From assembly GCA_963819785.1 (NCBI GenBank), contig CAWFXW010000027.1, forward strand, positions 1-64,000: a DNA stretch of 64,000 nt. The letters run 5' to 3'. The notes beneath the pieces are model-generated. The model was given only the letters and a program-made list of their open reading frames with translations. It was not told the DNA's origin and did no database searches. The position numbers were made by a program, and so were the translations under genes. This DNA is from Palsa-504 sp963819785. Its GTDB lineage: Bacteria; Actinomycetota; Actinomycetes; Streptosporangiales; Streptosporangiaceae. Every line of letters begins with the position of its first letter. Within the stretch, counting starts at the first letter, position 1. Shown here piece by piece: positions 1 to 8,308 of this stretch.

Positions 1-217
1 GCCGCCGGCACGAGATCCGCCAGCACGGGGCGGTCGCCTCGGCTCGCATCTCTTCCCGCGTCATGGCCAGCTTGAGGACCACCTCCGTGCCGTCGGCGGC
101 CGTGCAGCTGACCACCTCGGAGCGGAATCCGCCGCTGCTGCGGGCGGTCACGCGCGCGCTGCGTGAGGTGACGGGCTGCGACAAGACGTACGTGGCGTTG
201 TTCGCCGAGGCGGAGCC
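1..217 (+). pseudogene. HIT-family protein, 5' part, cut by IS
   Basis: The frame starting at base 3 is open from the window edge to the IS end. It reads LLRAVTRALREVTGCDKTY then VALFAEAE, which is the stretch that precedes the HIT motif in HIT-family nucleotide-binding proteins. The remainder of the domain, with the HVHFHVVPR motif, is in the same orientation beyond the IS at 1791-2003, so the two parts form one interrupted gene. The true start lies before the window or was altered, since the first 30 or so residues do not look like a HIT N-terminus. Inference: the product is inactive. Confidence 0.7.
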
Positions 218-236
218 TGTCAAACTGATTGAGACA

Positions 237-1274
237 TCAGGCGGCTGGATTACTCTGACGGGTCTCCTGGGTCTCGATGGTGGTGCGGGGCTTGTTGATC
301 CATACCTTGGCTGGCAGGGCCGGGGCGAGCGGGCGCCGTCCGCGGAACCGGTCGGGCCGGGCGGCGAAGGCGCCGTCGAGGACGAGCTGGCGGCGGGCCT
401 GGATGGCCCAGGCGGTACCGTCGTGGACCGAGGCCGGGGTGTGCAGGCCGATCCCGGAATGGCGGTGCTCGTTGTTGTAGTAGGTGAAGAACAGGTCGCT
501 GAATGCGCGTGCGTCCTGCAGGGCGGCGAAGGTGCCGGGGAAGACGGGGCAGTATTTGAAGGTCTTGAACGCGGCCTCGGAGAACGGGTTGTCGTTGGAG
601 ACGTGCGGCCGGGAATGGCTGCGGGTGATGTTCAGATCGGTGAGCAGGGTGGCGACGTTCTTGGAGGTCATCGACGTGCCGTTATCGGCGTGGATGTACT
701 GCGGTCTGGCGCCGCCGTTGGCGATGATGGCGTGCTGCATGAACGCTTTGGCCAGGTCGCCGCTCTCGCCGTAATGGGCTTCCCAGCAGATGGCTTTGCG
801 GGAGAAGATGTCCAGCATCACGTACAGGTCGAAGTAGGTGCCGCGCCAGGGTCCTTTCAGCTTGGTGATGTCCCAGGTCCAGACCTGGTCCGGGCCGTCG
901 GCGACCAGCTCGGGCCGGACCCGGGGCGGATGGGCGGCCTGAGCGCGGCGCTCGCGGACCTGGTCCGCGAGCGTCATCACCCGGTACATGGTGCGGATGG
1001 AGGCCAGGTAGATGCCGTCATCGAGCAAGATGGCATACACCTGGGCCGGGGACTTGTCCGCGAACCGCTCGCTGTCCAGCAGGGCCAGCAGAGCGGCCTG
1101 CTCGGCCGCCGTCAGCGCCGCGGGGTGCGGTGCCCGCGGCCCGGGCGGTGCTTTGCCCGGGGCCGGGACGGGATGACGCTGGCGGTGCAGCGTCGCCCGT
1201 GATTTCCCGAGCAATTCGCATGCTCTTTTCACCGAAGTCAGCGGCTCGAGCTCGGTGACGGCCATGTCGATCAC
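237..1274 (-). CDS. IS3-family transposase OrfB (DDE integrase)
   Basis: 345 aa, starting at a GTG whose bases overlap the orfA stop (GTGA). The N-terminal third is the HTH_21-like region (YAILLDDGIYLASIRTMYR). The rve integrase core follows, with D in WTWDIT, D in HADNGTS and E in NPFSEAAFKTFKY, so the DDE triad is complete. The stop codon lies within the left terminal repeat. Many IS3 elements make an OrfAB fusion by -1 frameshifting. Here the 4-bp overlap suggests translational coupling, though slippage is not excluded. The gene appears intact, so the element may still be active. Confidence 0.9.
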   Translation of the reverse strand: MIDMAVTELEPLTSVKRACELLGKSRATLHRQRHPVPAPGKAPPGPRAPHPAALTAAEQAALLALLDSERFADKSPAQVYAILLDDGIYLASIRTMYRVMTLADQVRERRAQAAHPPRVRPELVADGPDQVWTWDITKLKGPWRGTYFDLYVMLDIFSRKAICWEAHYGESGDLAKAFMQHAIIANGGARPQYIHADNGTSMTSKNVATLLTDLNITRSHSRPHVSNDNPFSEAAFKTFKYCPVFPGTFAALQDARAFSDLFFTYYNNEHRHSGIGLHTPASVHDGTAWAIQARRQLVLDGAFAARPDRFRGRRPLAPALPAKVWINKPRTTIETQETRQSNPAA

Positions 1275-1717
1275 CTGTGCCGCTTCGTGCCTGAGTCCGC
1301 GCTCTCGGAGAGCAGTTCCAAGAGCGCGTGCGCTTTTCCCACCACTTCAAGCGCTGCCTTAGTCCGTGCCAGTTCCGCAGTGAGTTTCTCGTTCTCCCGC
1401 CGCAGCCGCTCGTTCTCCACCGCCTCGCTGCTGCGTCCCGGCCGTCCGGCCGGCTTATCCGTCAGGCCATTCTCCGTGCCGGCCTCGCGTGCTTTCCGCC
1501 AGCCGTCGATATGAGAGGAGTAAAGCCCTTCCCGGCGTAGCAGCGCGCCGCGCTCGCGCCCGGATTCCAGTTCGTCGTACTCGCGCAGGATCCGCGCCTT
1601 GTACGCCGCGGTGAAGGCCCGCCGCTTCGGCTGGCCGGCCCGCGGCCCCTTCCCGGAGGCCACGGCACCATCATGCCCGGCAGCGGCCGACGCCATGTCG
1701 GTCATCGTCATAGTCAC
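1271..1717 (-). CDS. IS3-family OrfA, helix-turn-helix protein
   Basis: 148 aa with a GTG start (MTMTMTDMAS). The HTH region is RRAFTAAYKARILREYDEL then a second helix around REGLYSSHIDGWRKARE. It is followed by a coiled-coil or leucine-zipper stretch (ENERLRRENEKLTAELARTK) as in IS3 OrfA proteins, which bind the terminal repeats and form multimers with OrfB. The last four bases overlap the orfB start. Confidence 0.85.
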   Translation of the reverse strand: MTMTMTDMASAAAGHDGAVASGKGPRAGQPKRRAFTAAYKARILREYDELESGRERGALLRREGLYSSHIDGWRKAREAGTENGLTDKPAGRPGRSSEAVENERLRRENEKLTAELARTKAALEVVGKAHALLELLSESADSGTKRHR

Positions 1718-1790
1718 GTCTAGGTGGTTCCTGTCTCGCCCTGCTCAGTAAGAGGTTTGCTTCACTCCTGTGTCTCAAGCGAGTTTGACA

Positions 1791-2003
1791 GAGAGGGAGG
1801 CAGCAGGGTTCGCGCATGTCCATTTCCATGTCGTCCCACGTCACCGAGACCTTGATCCCGGACTGCGCGGTCCATGTGTGTTCAACTTGCTCGGCGCGGA
1901 CCCCGGCCGGAGCGTTCCTGACGCGGCAATGGATGAGATAGCACTGCGCATCGCCGCGGCTCTAACCGCGCGTCGCGAGACCATAGGCCGCCCCAGTACC
2001 TGA
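1791..2003 (+). pseudogene. HIT-family protein, 3' part with HIT motif
   Basis: Directly after the right IS end the frame reads AGFAHVHFHVVPRHRDLDPG and continues GPCVFNLLGADPG to a stop at 2001-2003. HVHFHVV is the HxHxHxx signature of HIT hydrolases/transferases. It completes the fragment at 1-217. An ATG-less reading could start inside the IS right end, but it would lack the N-terminal half of the fold. Called a disrupted gene. Confidence 0.7.
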
Positions 2004-2033
2004 ACGCTCTCGGAGGGCGCGGCCCTGGTCGGT

Positions 2034-4265
2034 TCAGGCCGGGCTGGGTGCCTTCACGGCTACGGGCTCACCGGAGGAGGGTGCCTCGGGTGGTTCCACC
2101 TGGAGGTTCGGCAACCAGCTCAGCCAGCGGGGCAGATACCAGCTGCGTTGACCGAGCAAGCTCAAGGTGCTCGGGAGGATGACCAGACGGATCAGCGTGG
2201 CATCCAAGATCAGGGCTACCGCCACGCCGAAGCCCATCTCCTGGAACTGGAGGAGCTGCCCCCGGGCGAAACCGGCGAACACCGCCACGATGATCAGCGC
2301 CGCGCCGGTGATGATCCTGGCCGTGGACGCGACACCGCCTGCGACCGCCTCCCGTGTCGAGCCGCATTGGTCATAGCGTTCCTTGATCCGGCTCATCAGG
2401 AAAACCTGATAGTCCATGGAGAGGGCAAAGAGCACCGAGAACATGAACAGCGGGACCCACGCATCGATGACGGGCACCTTCTGGAAGCCGAAGATGCCCG
2501 CGCCGACCCCGTGAATGAACACGAGTGTGAGCAGGCCGTATGCGGCCCCGGCGGACAGCAGGTTGAGCAGGATCGAGACGACCGCGATCGTCAGTGACCG
2601 GAAGGCCAGCATCAGGAGAAGGAAGCTGAGTCCCAGCACGAAGGCCAGCACGTACGGAGTCGGGCTGGTGACGGCATGAAAGTAGTCGGCCTCATCAGCG
2701 GTCTGCCCTCCGACGTAGACCTGTGCGCCGGAACCGGCGAACGCCGACGGGATCAGCTGCTGGCGCAAATTCACGACAGCCGCCACGTCCTGGCTGGAGA
2801 CGACGTCACCCCGGATCGGAACGGTCAGGGTGAGGATCGTGCCGTCAGACGAGGCCCGAACGACACCAGGCCCGAAGCGCGGGTCGCCGGCGAGCACGGC
2901 TTGGAGCTTCGCGAGGTCTGCCTGGGCCTGGCCGGCCCCTCCCACCGAGACGATCTCAACCGGGTCCTGGCTCTGGCCCGGGAAGTAACGCTGGACGGCC
3001 AGGTAGCCCTGTCTGGACGGCAGGTTGCCAGGCAGCGTGGCCACCCCGCTTTGACCGATGTGGAGGCCGAGCACCGGTACCGCCGCCAGGACCATGAATC
3101 CACCCGCCAGCGCCAGGCTCACGGCTGGACGGCGCATCACCCTTCCGGTCACCGCGGTCCAGATCCGGGCCTCCGCCGCGTCGGAACGCCCGAGGTTCTT
3201 GCCCACGATGGGCAGGCGCAGCGAGTTCACCCGATCACCGATCAGGCTGAGCATCGCCGGCAGGAGGGTCAGCGCCACGGCGACCGATACGACGCCGACG
3301 ATCACCGCGCCGGCCGCCAGGCTGCGAAGGATGGTCACCGGGACCAGGAACAAGCCGAGCAGGGCGACAACGAACGTGCTCCCGCTGAAGAGCACGGCGC
3401 GGCTAGCGGTGGCTCCCGTGATCCGGATCGCCGCCTCCTGACCGTGGCCGTGGCCGCGTTCCTCCCGGAAGCGCGAGATCATGAACAGCGAGTAGTCAAT
3501 GCCAAGCGCCAGTCCCATTCCGGTCATCATGTTGACGATGAAGACAGAGAGGCTGAACTCCCGGGCCAGGAGCGCAGCGATGCCCAGGCCGACGATGATG
3601 GAAAGCAGAGCCATCAGCACCGGCATCAAGCCGGCGACCACGGCGCCGAACACCAGCAGCAGGATCACAATCGCGATCGGTAGCCCGAAGTCCAATTCCC
3701 CGTGCTGAAGGTCGCTCCCCAACAGGGTCGTGAAGTCGTTCCCGACCGTGTGGTCGCCGGTGACGGCCACCGAGAACCCGCCGCTGCCGTTTGCCGCCCG
3801 GACGTCTTTAACCACCGGCTTTATGCGGGCGTCGCTCGCGGCCCGCAGGGCGATCAGCGCCGCGTGATGGTCGGACGAGACGAACTGGCTGCCAACGCTC
3901 AGATCCGTGGCCACGTGCGTGATGCCAGGATGCGTCCGGACTTGAGCCGCCAGCCGGGCCACGATTTGCTGGAAGCTGGCGTCGCTGACGGTAGAGCCCG
4001 TCGAGCTGACCACGATCACATCGGTCGGCCGCTGGCCGAATGACGCACCCATCGCCTGGCGGTACAGGGCTTCGGCCCGGCTGGACTGCGTCGTCCCCAC
4101 CACGTGGGCACTCGTCGTCAGGCCGCTGAGCGAGGTGACGATAAGAATCAGCGCCACCACCACGGCGATCCCCCAGATCGCCAGCACACGGCGCGCCCGC
4201 CTCGCGCTAGACGCCGCCAGCCTTTCGGTCAGGCCAACCGAACCGCGGCCTTCCGACGGCTTCAC
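2034..4265 (-). CDS. MMPL/RND-family membrane exporter
   Basis: 743 aa. Layout: one TM near residues 28-48, a periplasmic loop, five TMs around 190-340 containing the RND motif GLALGIDYSLFMISRFREE, one TM near 375-395, a second loop, and five TMs around 535-715 with the second motif ALSMDYQVFLMSRIKERYD. The paired D-Y motifs in TM4 and TM10 carry the proton relay in this family. Short actinobacterial MMPLs export lipids or drugs; the substrate here is unknown. The GTG start gives a short basic N-terminus; later starts are possible. No partner gene is adjacent. Confidence 0.9.
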   Translation of the reverse strand: MKPSEGRGSVGLTERLAASSARRARRVLAIWGIAVVVALILIVTSLSGLTTSAHVVGTTQSSRAEALYRQAMGASFGQRPTDVIVVSSTGSTVSDASFQQIVARLAAQVRTHPGITHVATDLSVGSQFVSSDHHAALIALRAASDARIKPVVKDVRAANGSGGFSVAVTGDHTVGNDFTTLLGSDLQHGELDFGLPIAIVILLLVFGAVVAGLMPVLMALLSIIVGLGIAALLAREFSLSVFIVNMMTGMGLALGIDYSLFMISRFREERGHGHGQEAAIRITGATASRAVLFSGSTFVVALLGLFLVPVTILRSLAAGAVIVGVVSVAVALTLLPAMLSLIGDRVNSLRLPIVGKNLGRSDAAEARIWTAVTGRVMRRPAVSLALAGGFMVLAAVPVLGLHIGQSGVATLPGNLPSRQGYLAVQRYFPGQSQDPVEIVSVGGAGQAQADLAKLQAVLAGDPRFGPGVVRASSDGTILTLTVPIRGDVVSSQDVAAVVNLRQQLIPSAFAGSGAQVYVGGQTADEADYFHAVTSPTPYVLAFVLGLSFLLLMLAFRSLTIAVVSILLNLLSAGAAYGLLTLVFIHGVGAGIFGFQKVPVIDAWVPLFMFSVLFALSMDYQVFLMSRIKERYDQCGSTREAVAGGVASTARIITGAALIIVAVFAGFARGQLLQFQEMGFGVAVALILDATLIRLVILPSTLSLLGQRSWYLPRWLSWLPNLQVEPPEAPSSGEPVAVKAPSPA

Positions 4266-4713
4266 GACGACGCCGTTTCGTCGGCGGCATCCGGGCCAGC
4301 GCCCTGCGCCGCTCGGGGATGCGCCGACCGGTGAACTCGCAACCCCGAGTCCGGCGCATCAGGGCCTGTCTCACCCGAACCATCCATCAAGGTCTCCTCT
4401 CGAATGAGAACGAATACAGGGGAACCGCCACCAGCAAAAGACGGAGAGGAGCAACAGGTAAGGGTCTTTAGTCACAAACCTCCGCACCTGCCCGGCCTAA
4501 GCACCTGGTTGCAATACTGGGATCATTGGCCGGGGCTCGGATAAGCCGTGCAGGGATCCCACCGGCAACCCAGCGCTCAGCGCGGCTGCTGGCCCGGAAT
4601 GTATGGCCGCCCGCAATAACAGCGCGGACGAGTTGCAGGTCCAGGTGCCATTCCGTTAACCAGATGCTGGCGGTTCCGCCGGACCGGCGGCTTAGTTCAG
4701 CTTGAACCCGCCG
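4266..4713. other. Intergenic, no gene recognised
   Basis: About 450 bp between the MMPL gene start and the 3' end of the CDF-like gene, both on the minus strand. It should hold the MMPL promoter. I see no convincing open frame, RNA or repeat. Confidence 0.5.
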
Positions 4714-5313
4714 TCAATGCTCGGTGACGAAGATGTCCCGTACTTCGCGGGCGGCGTAGAAGACCAGCACGTACCCGGCGGCCGGGTCGGCCTGCCACCA
4801 GCCCAGCGCGGTGTTCAGGACCAGGCCGGCTAGCACCGCAGTGGCCAGGATGCCGTCGATCAGGGTGACCCGGCCCTCGGTCTGCAGCACCGGGTTGGCC
4901 AGCGCGGCACCGGTACGGGCCTTGCCTGCGGCCAGGGCGTACATCACCGCCGCGGTCACCCCGGTCCAGATGATCCCGGGCACAGAGTGCCGCGGGTGGT
5001 ACCCAGCGGCCAGGACCACGGTGGATTGCACCAGCAGGTAGGCGGCCAGGGCGCCGAACGCGGTCCCGATCAGCCGCAGGCCTCGCCGCTGACGTTGCTC
5101 GCCGGTACCGGACAGTTCCCAGATCACCACGGTGGACGCGCCGATCTCGATCAGCGAGTCCAGGCCGAACCCGGCTAGCGCCACCGACCGCGCCGCGACC
5201 GCGGCGATCGCCAGCACCACGATCCCGACCACGTTCCATGTCAGCGTGGCGTACTCCAGGGCAAAGCCGCGGCGCAGCAGCGCCTGGCGCGCCGGAGCAT
5301 CTGCCAGCGTCAT
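4714..5313 (-). CDS. Cation-efflux (CDF/TMEM163-like) membrane protein
   Basis: 199 aa with about five to six hydrophobic segments. The LAGFGLDSLIEIGAS segment in TM2 matches the conserved GFGLDSLIE of small CDF-like transporters, and RVTLIDGILATAVLAGLV matches the second conserved acidic helix. The family moves divalent cations such as zinc. It lacks the long cytoplasmic C-terminal domain of full CDF proteins. A GGGAGGA Shine-Dalgarno lies about 8 bases before the ATG at 5313. No operon partner is visible. Confidence 0.75.
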   Translation of the reverse strand: MTLADAPARQALLRRGFALEYATLTWNVVGIVVLAIAAVAARSVALAGFGLDSLIEIGASTVVIWELSGTGEQRQRRGLRLIGTAFGALAAYLLVQSTVVLAAGYHPRHSVPGIIWTGVTAAVMYALAAGKARTGAALANPVLQTEGRVTLIDGILATAVLAGLVLNTALGWWQADPAAGYVLVFYAAREVRDIFVTEH

Positions 5314-5402
5314 GACAGTATCCTCCCAGCAACCACACCCCTCGTCGGCATCGTAACCTGCTGCTCCCGGAGTATTCGCTGTCTGGGAGGCAGGATGGTG
5401 CG

Positions 5403-5681
5403 GTGCCCGGTAACCATCCGCCCGCCCCCGGCCAGGCCCAGGCCGGGCAGATCACGGCCGCGCTGCGGCTGGTCTGGATCTCGGTCATCTACGGCGCGCT
5501 GGTGGTGGCCGTCGCCCTGGCCACCGCCAGCGCCGTGATCCTCGCCCAGTCCGCCGCCGCGCTGGCCACCGGGTCCCGGCCCGGTACCTCGAACCTGGCC
5601 CTGGGGGAGTCCGCGTGCCGCTCGACCGGAGCCACTATGGTGCCCAGCAGGCAAAGACGTTCGTATCAAGGCATGGAGTAA
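5403..5681 (+). CDS. Small possible membrane protein or gene remnant
   Basis: A 92-residue GTG-started frame with one clear hydrophobic stretch (LRLVWISVIYGALVVAVALA) and a low-complexity tail. It resembles the first helix of a transporter, but I cannot assign it to a family. The end overlaps the GntR operator at 5680. It could be a broken transporter gene or chance. Weak. Confidence 0.2.
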   Translation: MPGNHPPAPGQAQAGQITAALRLVWISVIYGALVVAVALATASAVILAQSAAALATGSRPGTSNLALGESACRSTGATMVPSRQRRSYQGME

Positions 5682-5694
5682 ACTGTATGCAGTT
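5680..5694 (+). promoter_or_regulatory. Palindromic operator upstream of gntR gene
   Basis: AAACTGTATGCAGTT is an inverted repeat (ACTG...CAGT) centred about 30 bases before the GntR start. Its exact reverse complement occurs at 10496-10510 and a one-mismatch copy at 10512-10526, upstream of the dioxygenase operon. Size and symmetry fit a FadR-type GntR dimer. Inference: autoregulation. Confidence 0.7.
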
Positions 5695-5715
5695 GTGGTG
5701 AAGGGAGTGGTTGCC

Positions 5716-6489
5716 ATGGCTCGTGTGGTGCAGGTGCCTGACATCCGCCGGGTCGATCTGCCCGAGGCGCGGCAGGCCATTCCGCACGTCCACGCGTACC
5801 TGCGGGAGTGCATCCTAGACGGGACCTTGCCGCCGGGCACCAAGCTGTCGCAGGTGAGCCTGGCCGCTCAGCTCGGGATCAGCCGCACGCCGCTGCGGGA
5901 GGTCCTGCGGATGCTGCAGGAAGAGAGCCTGGTCGAGATCGAGCCCAACCAGCGGACGCGGGTCGCGGGGCTGGATCCGGCCGAGCTCGACGACATCTAC
6001 GCGAGCCGGATCCTGCTGGAGACGCTGGCGCTGTCGATGACGATCGGGCACTTCGGCGCGAAGGCGCGCGCCGAGGCTAAGCGGCTGCTGACCGCGATGC
6101 GCCGGGCGGCCAAGAGCGGCGACTTCGACGCATGGTTCACCGCGCACACCGAATACCACCGGGTCTGCACCGCGGCGGCGGGCGAGACCATGCAGCGGCA
6201 GTTGCGGGCCTTCGCCGACCGGACCACCCGGTACATCCGGATCTACCAGCTCTCTGAGCCCAACAGCTGGCAGGCGGCCGGCGACGTCGAGCACGCCGCG
6301 ATCCTGGAGGCGCTGATCGCGGGCGACGAGCGGGGCGCGCTGACCGAGATGGCCCATCATCTGGCCCGCACCGCCCTGCGGGTGCTGGCCGACTGCGCGC
6401 CGGACTTCGTGCCGGTAGCAGTGCCGCACGCGGTATCGCTGATCGACCGCCAGCCGCCCACGCTGCTGCGGCTGACCGGAGCCAGCTGA
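5716..6489 (+). CDS. GntR/FadR-family transcriptional regulator (FCD)
   Basis: 257 aa from the ATG at 5716, preceded by AAGGGAG; a GTG at 5695 would add seven residues and abut the operator. The N-terminal winged helix contains ILDGTLPPGTKLSQVSLAAQ then LGISRTPLREVLRMLQEE. The FCD ligand-binding domain follows, with helical ARILLETLAL-type start, histidines in HTEYHR and HAAILEALIAGD. Such regulators usually bind carboxylic-acid effectors. Identical palindromes before this gene and before the operon at 10474 make it the likely repressor of the catabolic genes at 7448-11367. Confidence 0.9.
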   Translation: MARVVQVPDIRRVDLPEARQAIPHVHAYLRECILDGTLPPGTKLSQVSLAAQLGISRTPLREVLRMLQEESLVEIEPNQRTRVAGLDPAELDDIYASRILLETLALSMTIGHFGAKARAEAKRLLTAMRRAAKSGDFDAWFTAHTEYHRVCTAAAGETMQRQLRAFADRTTRYIRIYQLSEPNSWQAAGDVEHAAILEALIAGDERGALTEMAHHLARTALRVLADCAPDFVPVAVPHAVSLIDRQPPTLLRLTGAS

Positions 6490-6573
6490 GAGCCGCCAGC
6501 TGAGAGGCGACTGAGCGCCGTGCGATTACGGCGCCGCACCGACCTATAGTCGAACTCGGGGAAAGAGTCAGAC

Positions 6574-7455
6574 ATGGGTCCGGTCCGCATCGCGCTCGCC
6601 GCAGCCGTCGCCGTCACGGCGACGGTCACCGCGTGTTCGGGGCCCGCCACGTCCCGTGCCGTGACGACCCCGGCCAGCTACTACCTGGCCCTGGGCGATT
6701 CGCTAGCTCAGGGGGTCCAGCCGAACGCGGCCGGGACCAGCGTCGAAACGGGTCAGGGCTACGCCGATCAGCTCTATGCCATGCTCCGCCCCGGCCAGCC
6801 CGGACTGCGGCTGGTCAAGCTGGGCTGCCCGGGCGAGACGACCGCCACCATGATCCACGGCGGGATCTGCCGTTATCCCGGGGGTTCCCAGCTCGCCGCG
6901 GCGGTGGCGTTCCTGAGCGCCCATCGCGGGCACGTGCGCCTGGTCACCCTCGACATCGGCGCTAACGACCCCGAGGCCTGCGGCGACTGGGCGGACCCGC
7001 TGACCCTGCTGCACTGCGTAGGCACCGATTTCCCGGCTGCGGTCGGCCACCTCAGCACCATCTTGACCCGGCTGCGAGCGGCCGCGGGGCCCGACGTCCG
7101 CATCGTCGGGATGAGCTACTACCTGCCGTCGCTGGCTCAGTGGCGGCTGGGCATCGCGGGACACGCCGTCGCGTGGCTCAGCGAGAAACTGGCCGCAGGG
7201 TACAACAAGCTCCTAGACAACGCCTACGCCAAGTCCGACGTCCGGGTGGCGAACGTGTTCGGCGTATTCCAGACCTCGGACTTCTCCGGTCAGGTGACGG
7301 TGCCGGGGGTGGGCACGGTCCCGCGCAACGTGGCGCTGATCTGCCGGTGGACCTGGGAGTGCGCGAGCCCGCCGCGCGGGCCTAACCAGCACGCGAACCA
7401 GGCCGGCTACGGCGTGATCGCCCGGGCGTTCCTCAGCGCGAGCCGTTCTAGCTGA
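6574..7455 (+). CDS. Secreted SGNH/GDSL lipase-esterase, lipoprotein
   Basis: 293 aa. The N-terminus has a hydrophobic signal ending in TVTAC, which fits a lipobox. Block I is LGDSLAQG with the catalytic Ser, block III is DIGANDPE, and block V is GPNQHANQAGY with the catalytic His. The overall length fits the SEST-like secreted lipases of actinomycetes, including the Cys pairs expected for disulfides. It lies between the GntR gene and the catabolic operon, but on the opposite strand to the operon, and its 3' end overlaps the hydrolase gene by 8 bp. A GGGGAAAGAG ribosome site precedes the ATG. Confidence 0.85.
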   Translation: MGPVRIALAAAVAVTATVTACSGPATSRAVTTPASYYLALGDSLAQGVQPNAAGTSVETGQGYADQLYAMLRPGQPGLRLVKLGCPGETTATMIHGGICRYPGGSQLAAAVAFLSAHRGHVRLVTLDIGANDPEACGDWADPLTLLHCVGTDFPAAVGHLSTILTRLRAAAGPDVRIVGMSYYLPSLAQWRLGIAGHAVAWLSEKLAAGYNKLLDNAYAKSDVRVANVFGVFQTSDFSGQVTVPGVGTVPRNVALICRWTWECASPPRGPNQHANQAGYGVIARAFLSASRSS

Positions 7456-8308
7456 GGTGGGGCTGGACGACGGCTAGGAACTCGGCCGTCTTCTCGATCA
7501 TGGTCCAGTGCCCGCAGCCCGCCAGGACGTGCAGCCGGGCGTCGGGAAGCAAGTCGAGCAACTGGGCGGACGAGGTGCGCCAGGGCACCACGCGGTCGTC
7601 GCGGCCGTGCACGAGCAGCACCGGTTTGGTGATCCCGGCGAGTTCGGCGCCGGACAGGGCCAGGTCATCGACCCAGCGCTGCCGGGGCGCGGGGAACATC
7701 GCCGCCCAGGAATCCCGGACCGGCGGGCTGAGGCTGGCCTGGTACCTGAGCTCGACCAGGTCGTCGGTGATCAGCCGACGGTCGTGCGCGAACAGGCCGA
7801 TGACCTCGCGCATCTGCTCCCGGCCCGGCGTGTAGCCCCACACCGCGTCCAGACCGGGCGGCAGGGCCATGGCCACCCCCATCGAACCCATCAGCACGAT
7901 GCGCCGGACCGAACCGGGCCGGGCCACCGCCATGGACAGCGCGATCGCGCCGCCCATCGAGTTGCCGATGACGTCCGCTTCCCGGATGCCGAGTGTGTCG
8001 AGCAGGGCCAGCGCGTGCGCCGTCCAGGCTCCGCGGCCGTAGCGGCGCGGCTCGCCGGTGGCGGTGCCGCTCGATGCGGTGCCGCTCGATGCGGTGCCGC
8101 CGAAGCCGAGCTGGTCGGGCGCGATCACGCGCCGGTCCGCGCTCAGCGCCGGGATCACCGGGCGCCAGTTCGCCGCCGCGGTCACGCCCGGACCAGACCC
8201 GTGCAACAGCAGCACCGGCGGCGCGCCGTGCTCCCCCGGGCCGGTGTCGATGAGCGCGGTGGAAACGCCGGCGACGTCGAGGTGACCGGCGACGGTGGCC
8301 GTGGTCAC
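7448..8308 (-). CDS. Meta-cleavage product hydrolase-like alpha/beta hydrolase
   Basis: 286 aa, last gene of the operon. The GTG at 8308 is chosen because it overlaps the upstream stop by four bases (GTGA); the open frame extends further upstream, antisense to nothing useful. Features: LLLHGSGPGVTAAANW oxyanion loop typical of BphD/HsaD-type C-C hydrolases, nucleophile GNSMGGAIAL, acid in HGRDDRVVPW and catalytic His in AGCGHWTMIE. It would hydrolyse the ring-fission product made by the extradiol enzymes. A short insert after GFGGT repeats ASSGT twice (8058-8087). Substrate unknown. Confidence 0.88.
   Translation of the reverse strand: MTTATVAGHLDVAGVSTALIDTGPGEHGAPPVLLLHGSGPGVTAAANWRPVIPALSADRRVIAPDQLGFGGTASSGTASSGTATGEPRRYGRGAWTAHALALLDTLGIREADVIGNSMGGAIALSMAVARPGSVRRIVLMGSMGVAMALPPGLDAVWGYTPGREQMREVIGLFAHDRRLITDDLVELRYQASLSPPVRDSWAAMFPAPRQRWVDDLALSGAELAGITKPVLLVHGRDDRVVPWRTSSAQLLDLLPDARLHVLAGCGHWTMIEKTAEFLAVVQPHLS

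Larger units (their letters stand above)
218..1790 (-). mobile_element. IS3-family insertion sequence, complete
   Basis: About 1.57 kb, carrying orfA and orfB on the minus strand. The imperfect terminal inverted repeats begin TGTCAAACT at 218-226, with the complement AGTTTGACA at 1782-1790. They resume as TGAGACA on both sides after a 3- or 4-base spacer, so one arm has a 1-base indel. The ends are TG...CA as usual for IS3 elements. No exact target duplication is visible: the flanks are GGAGCC on the left and GAGAGG on the right. The element sits inside a HIT-family gene. Confidence 0.85.

Noticed and set aside
218..1790. Exact target-site duplication of the IS3 element
   Set aside because: Flanks GGAGCC and GAGAGG do not match over 3-5 bases; any duplication has decayed or never formed.
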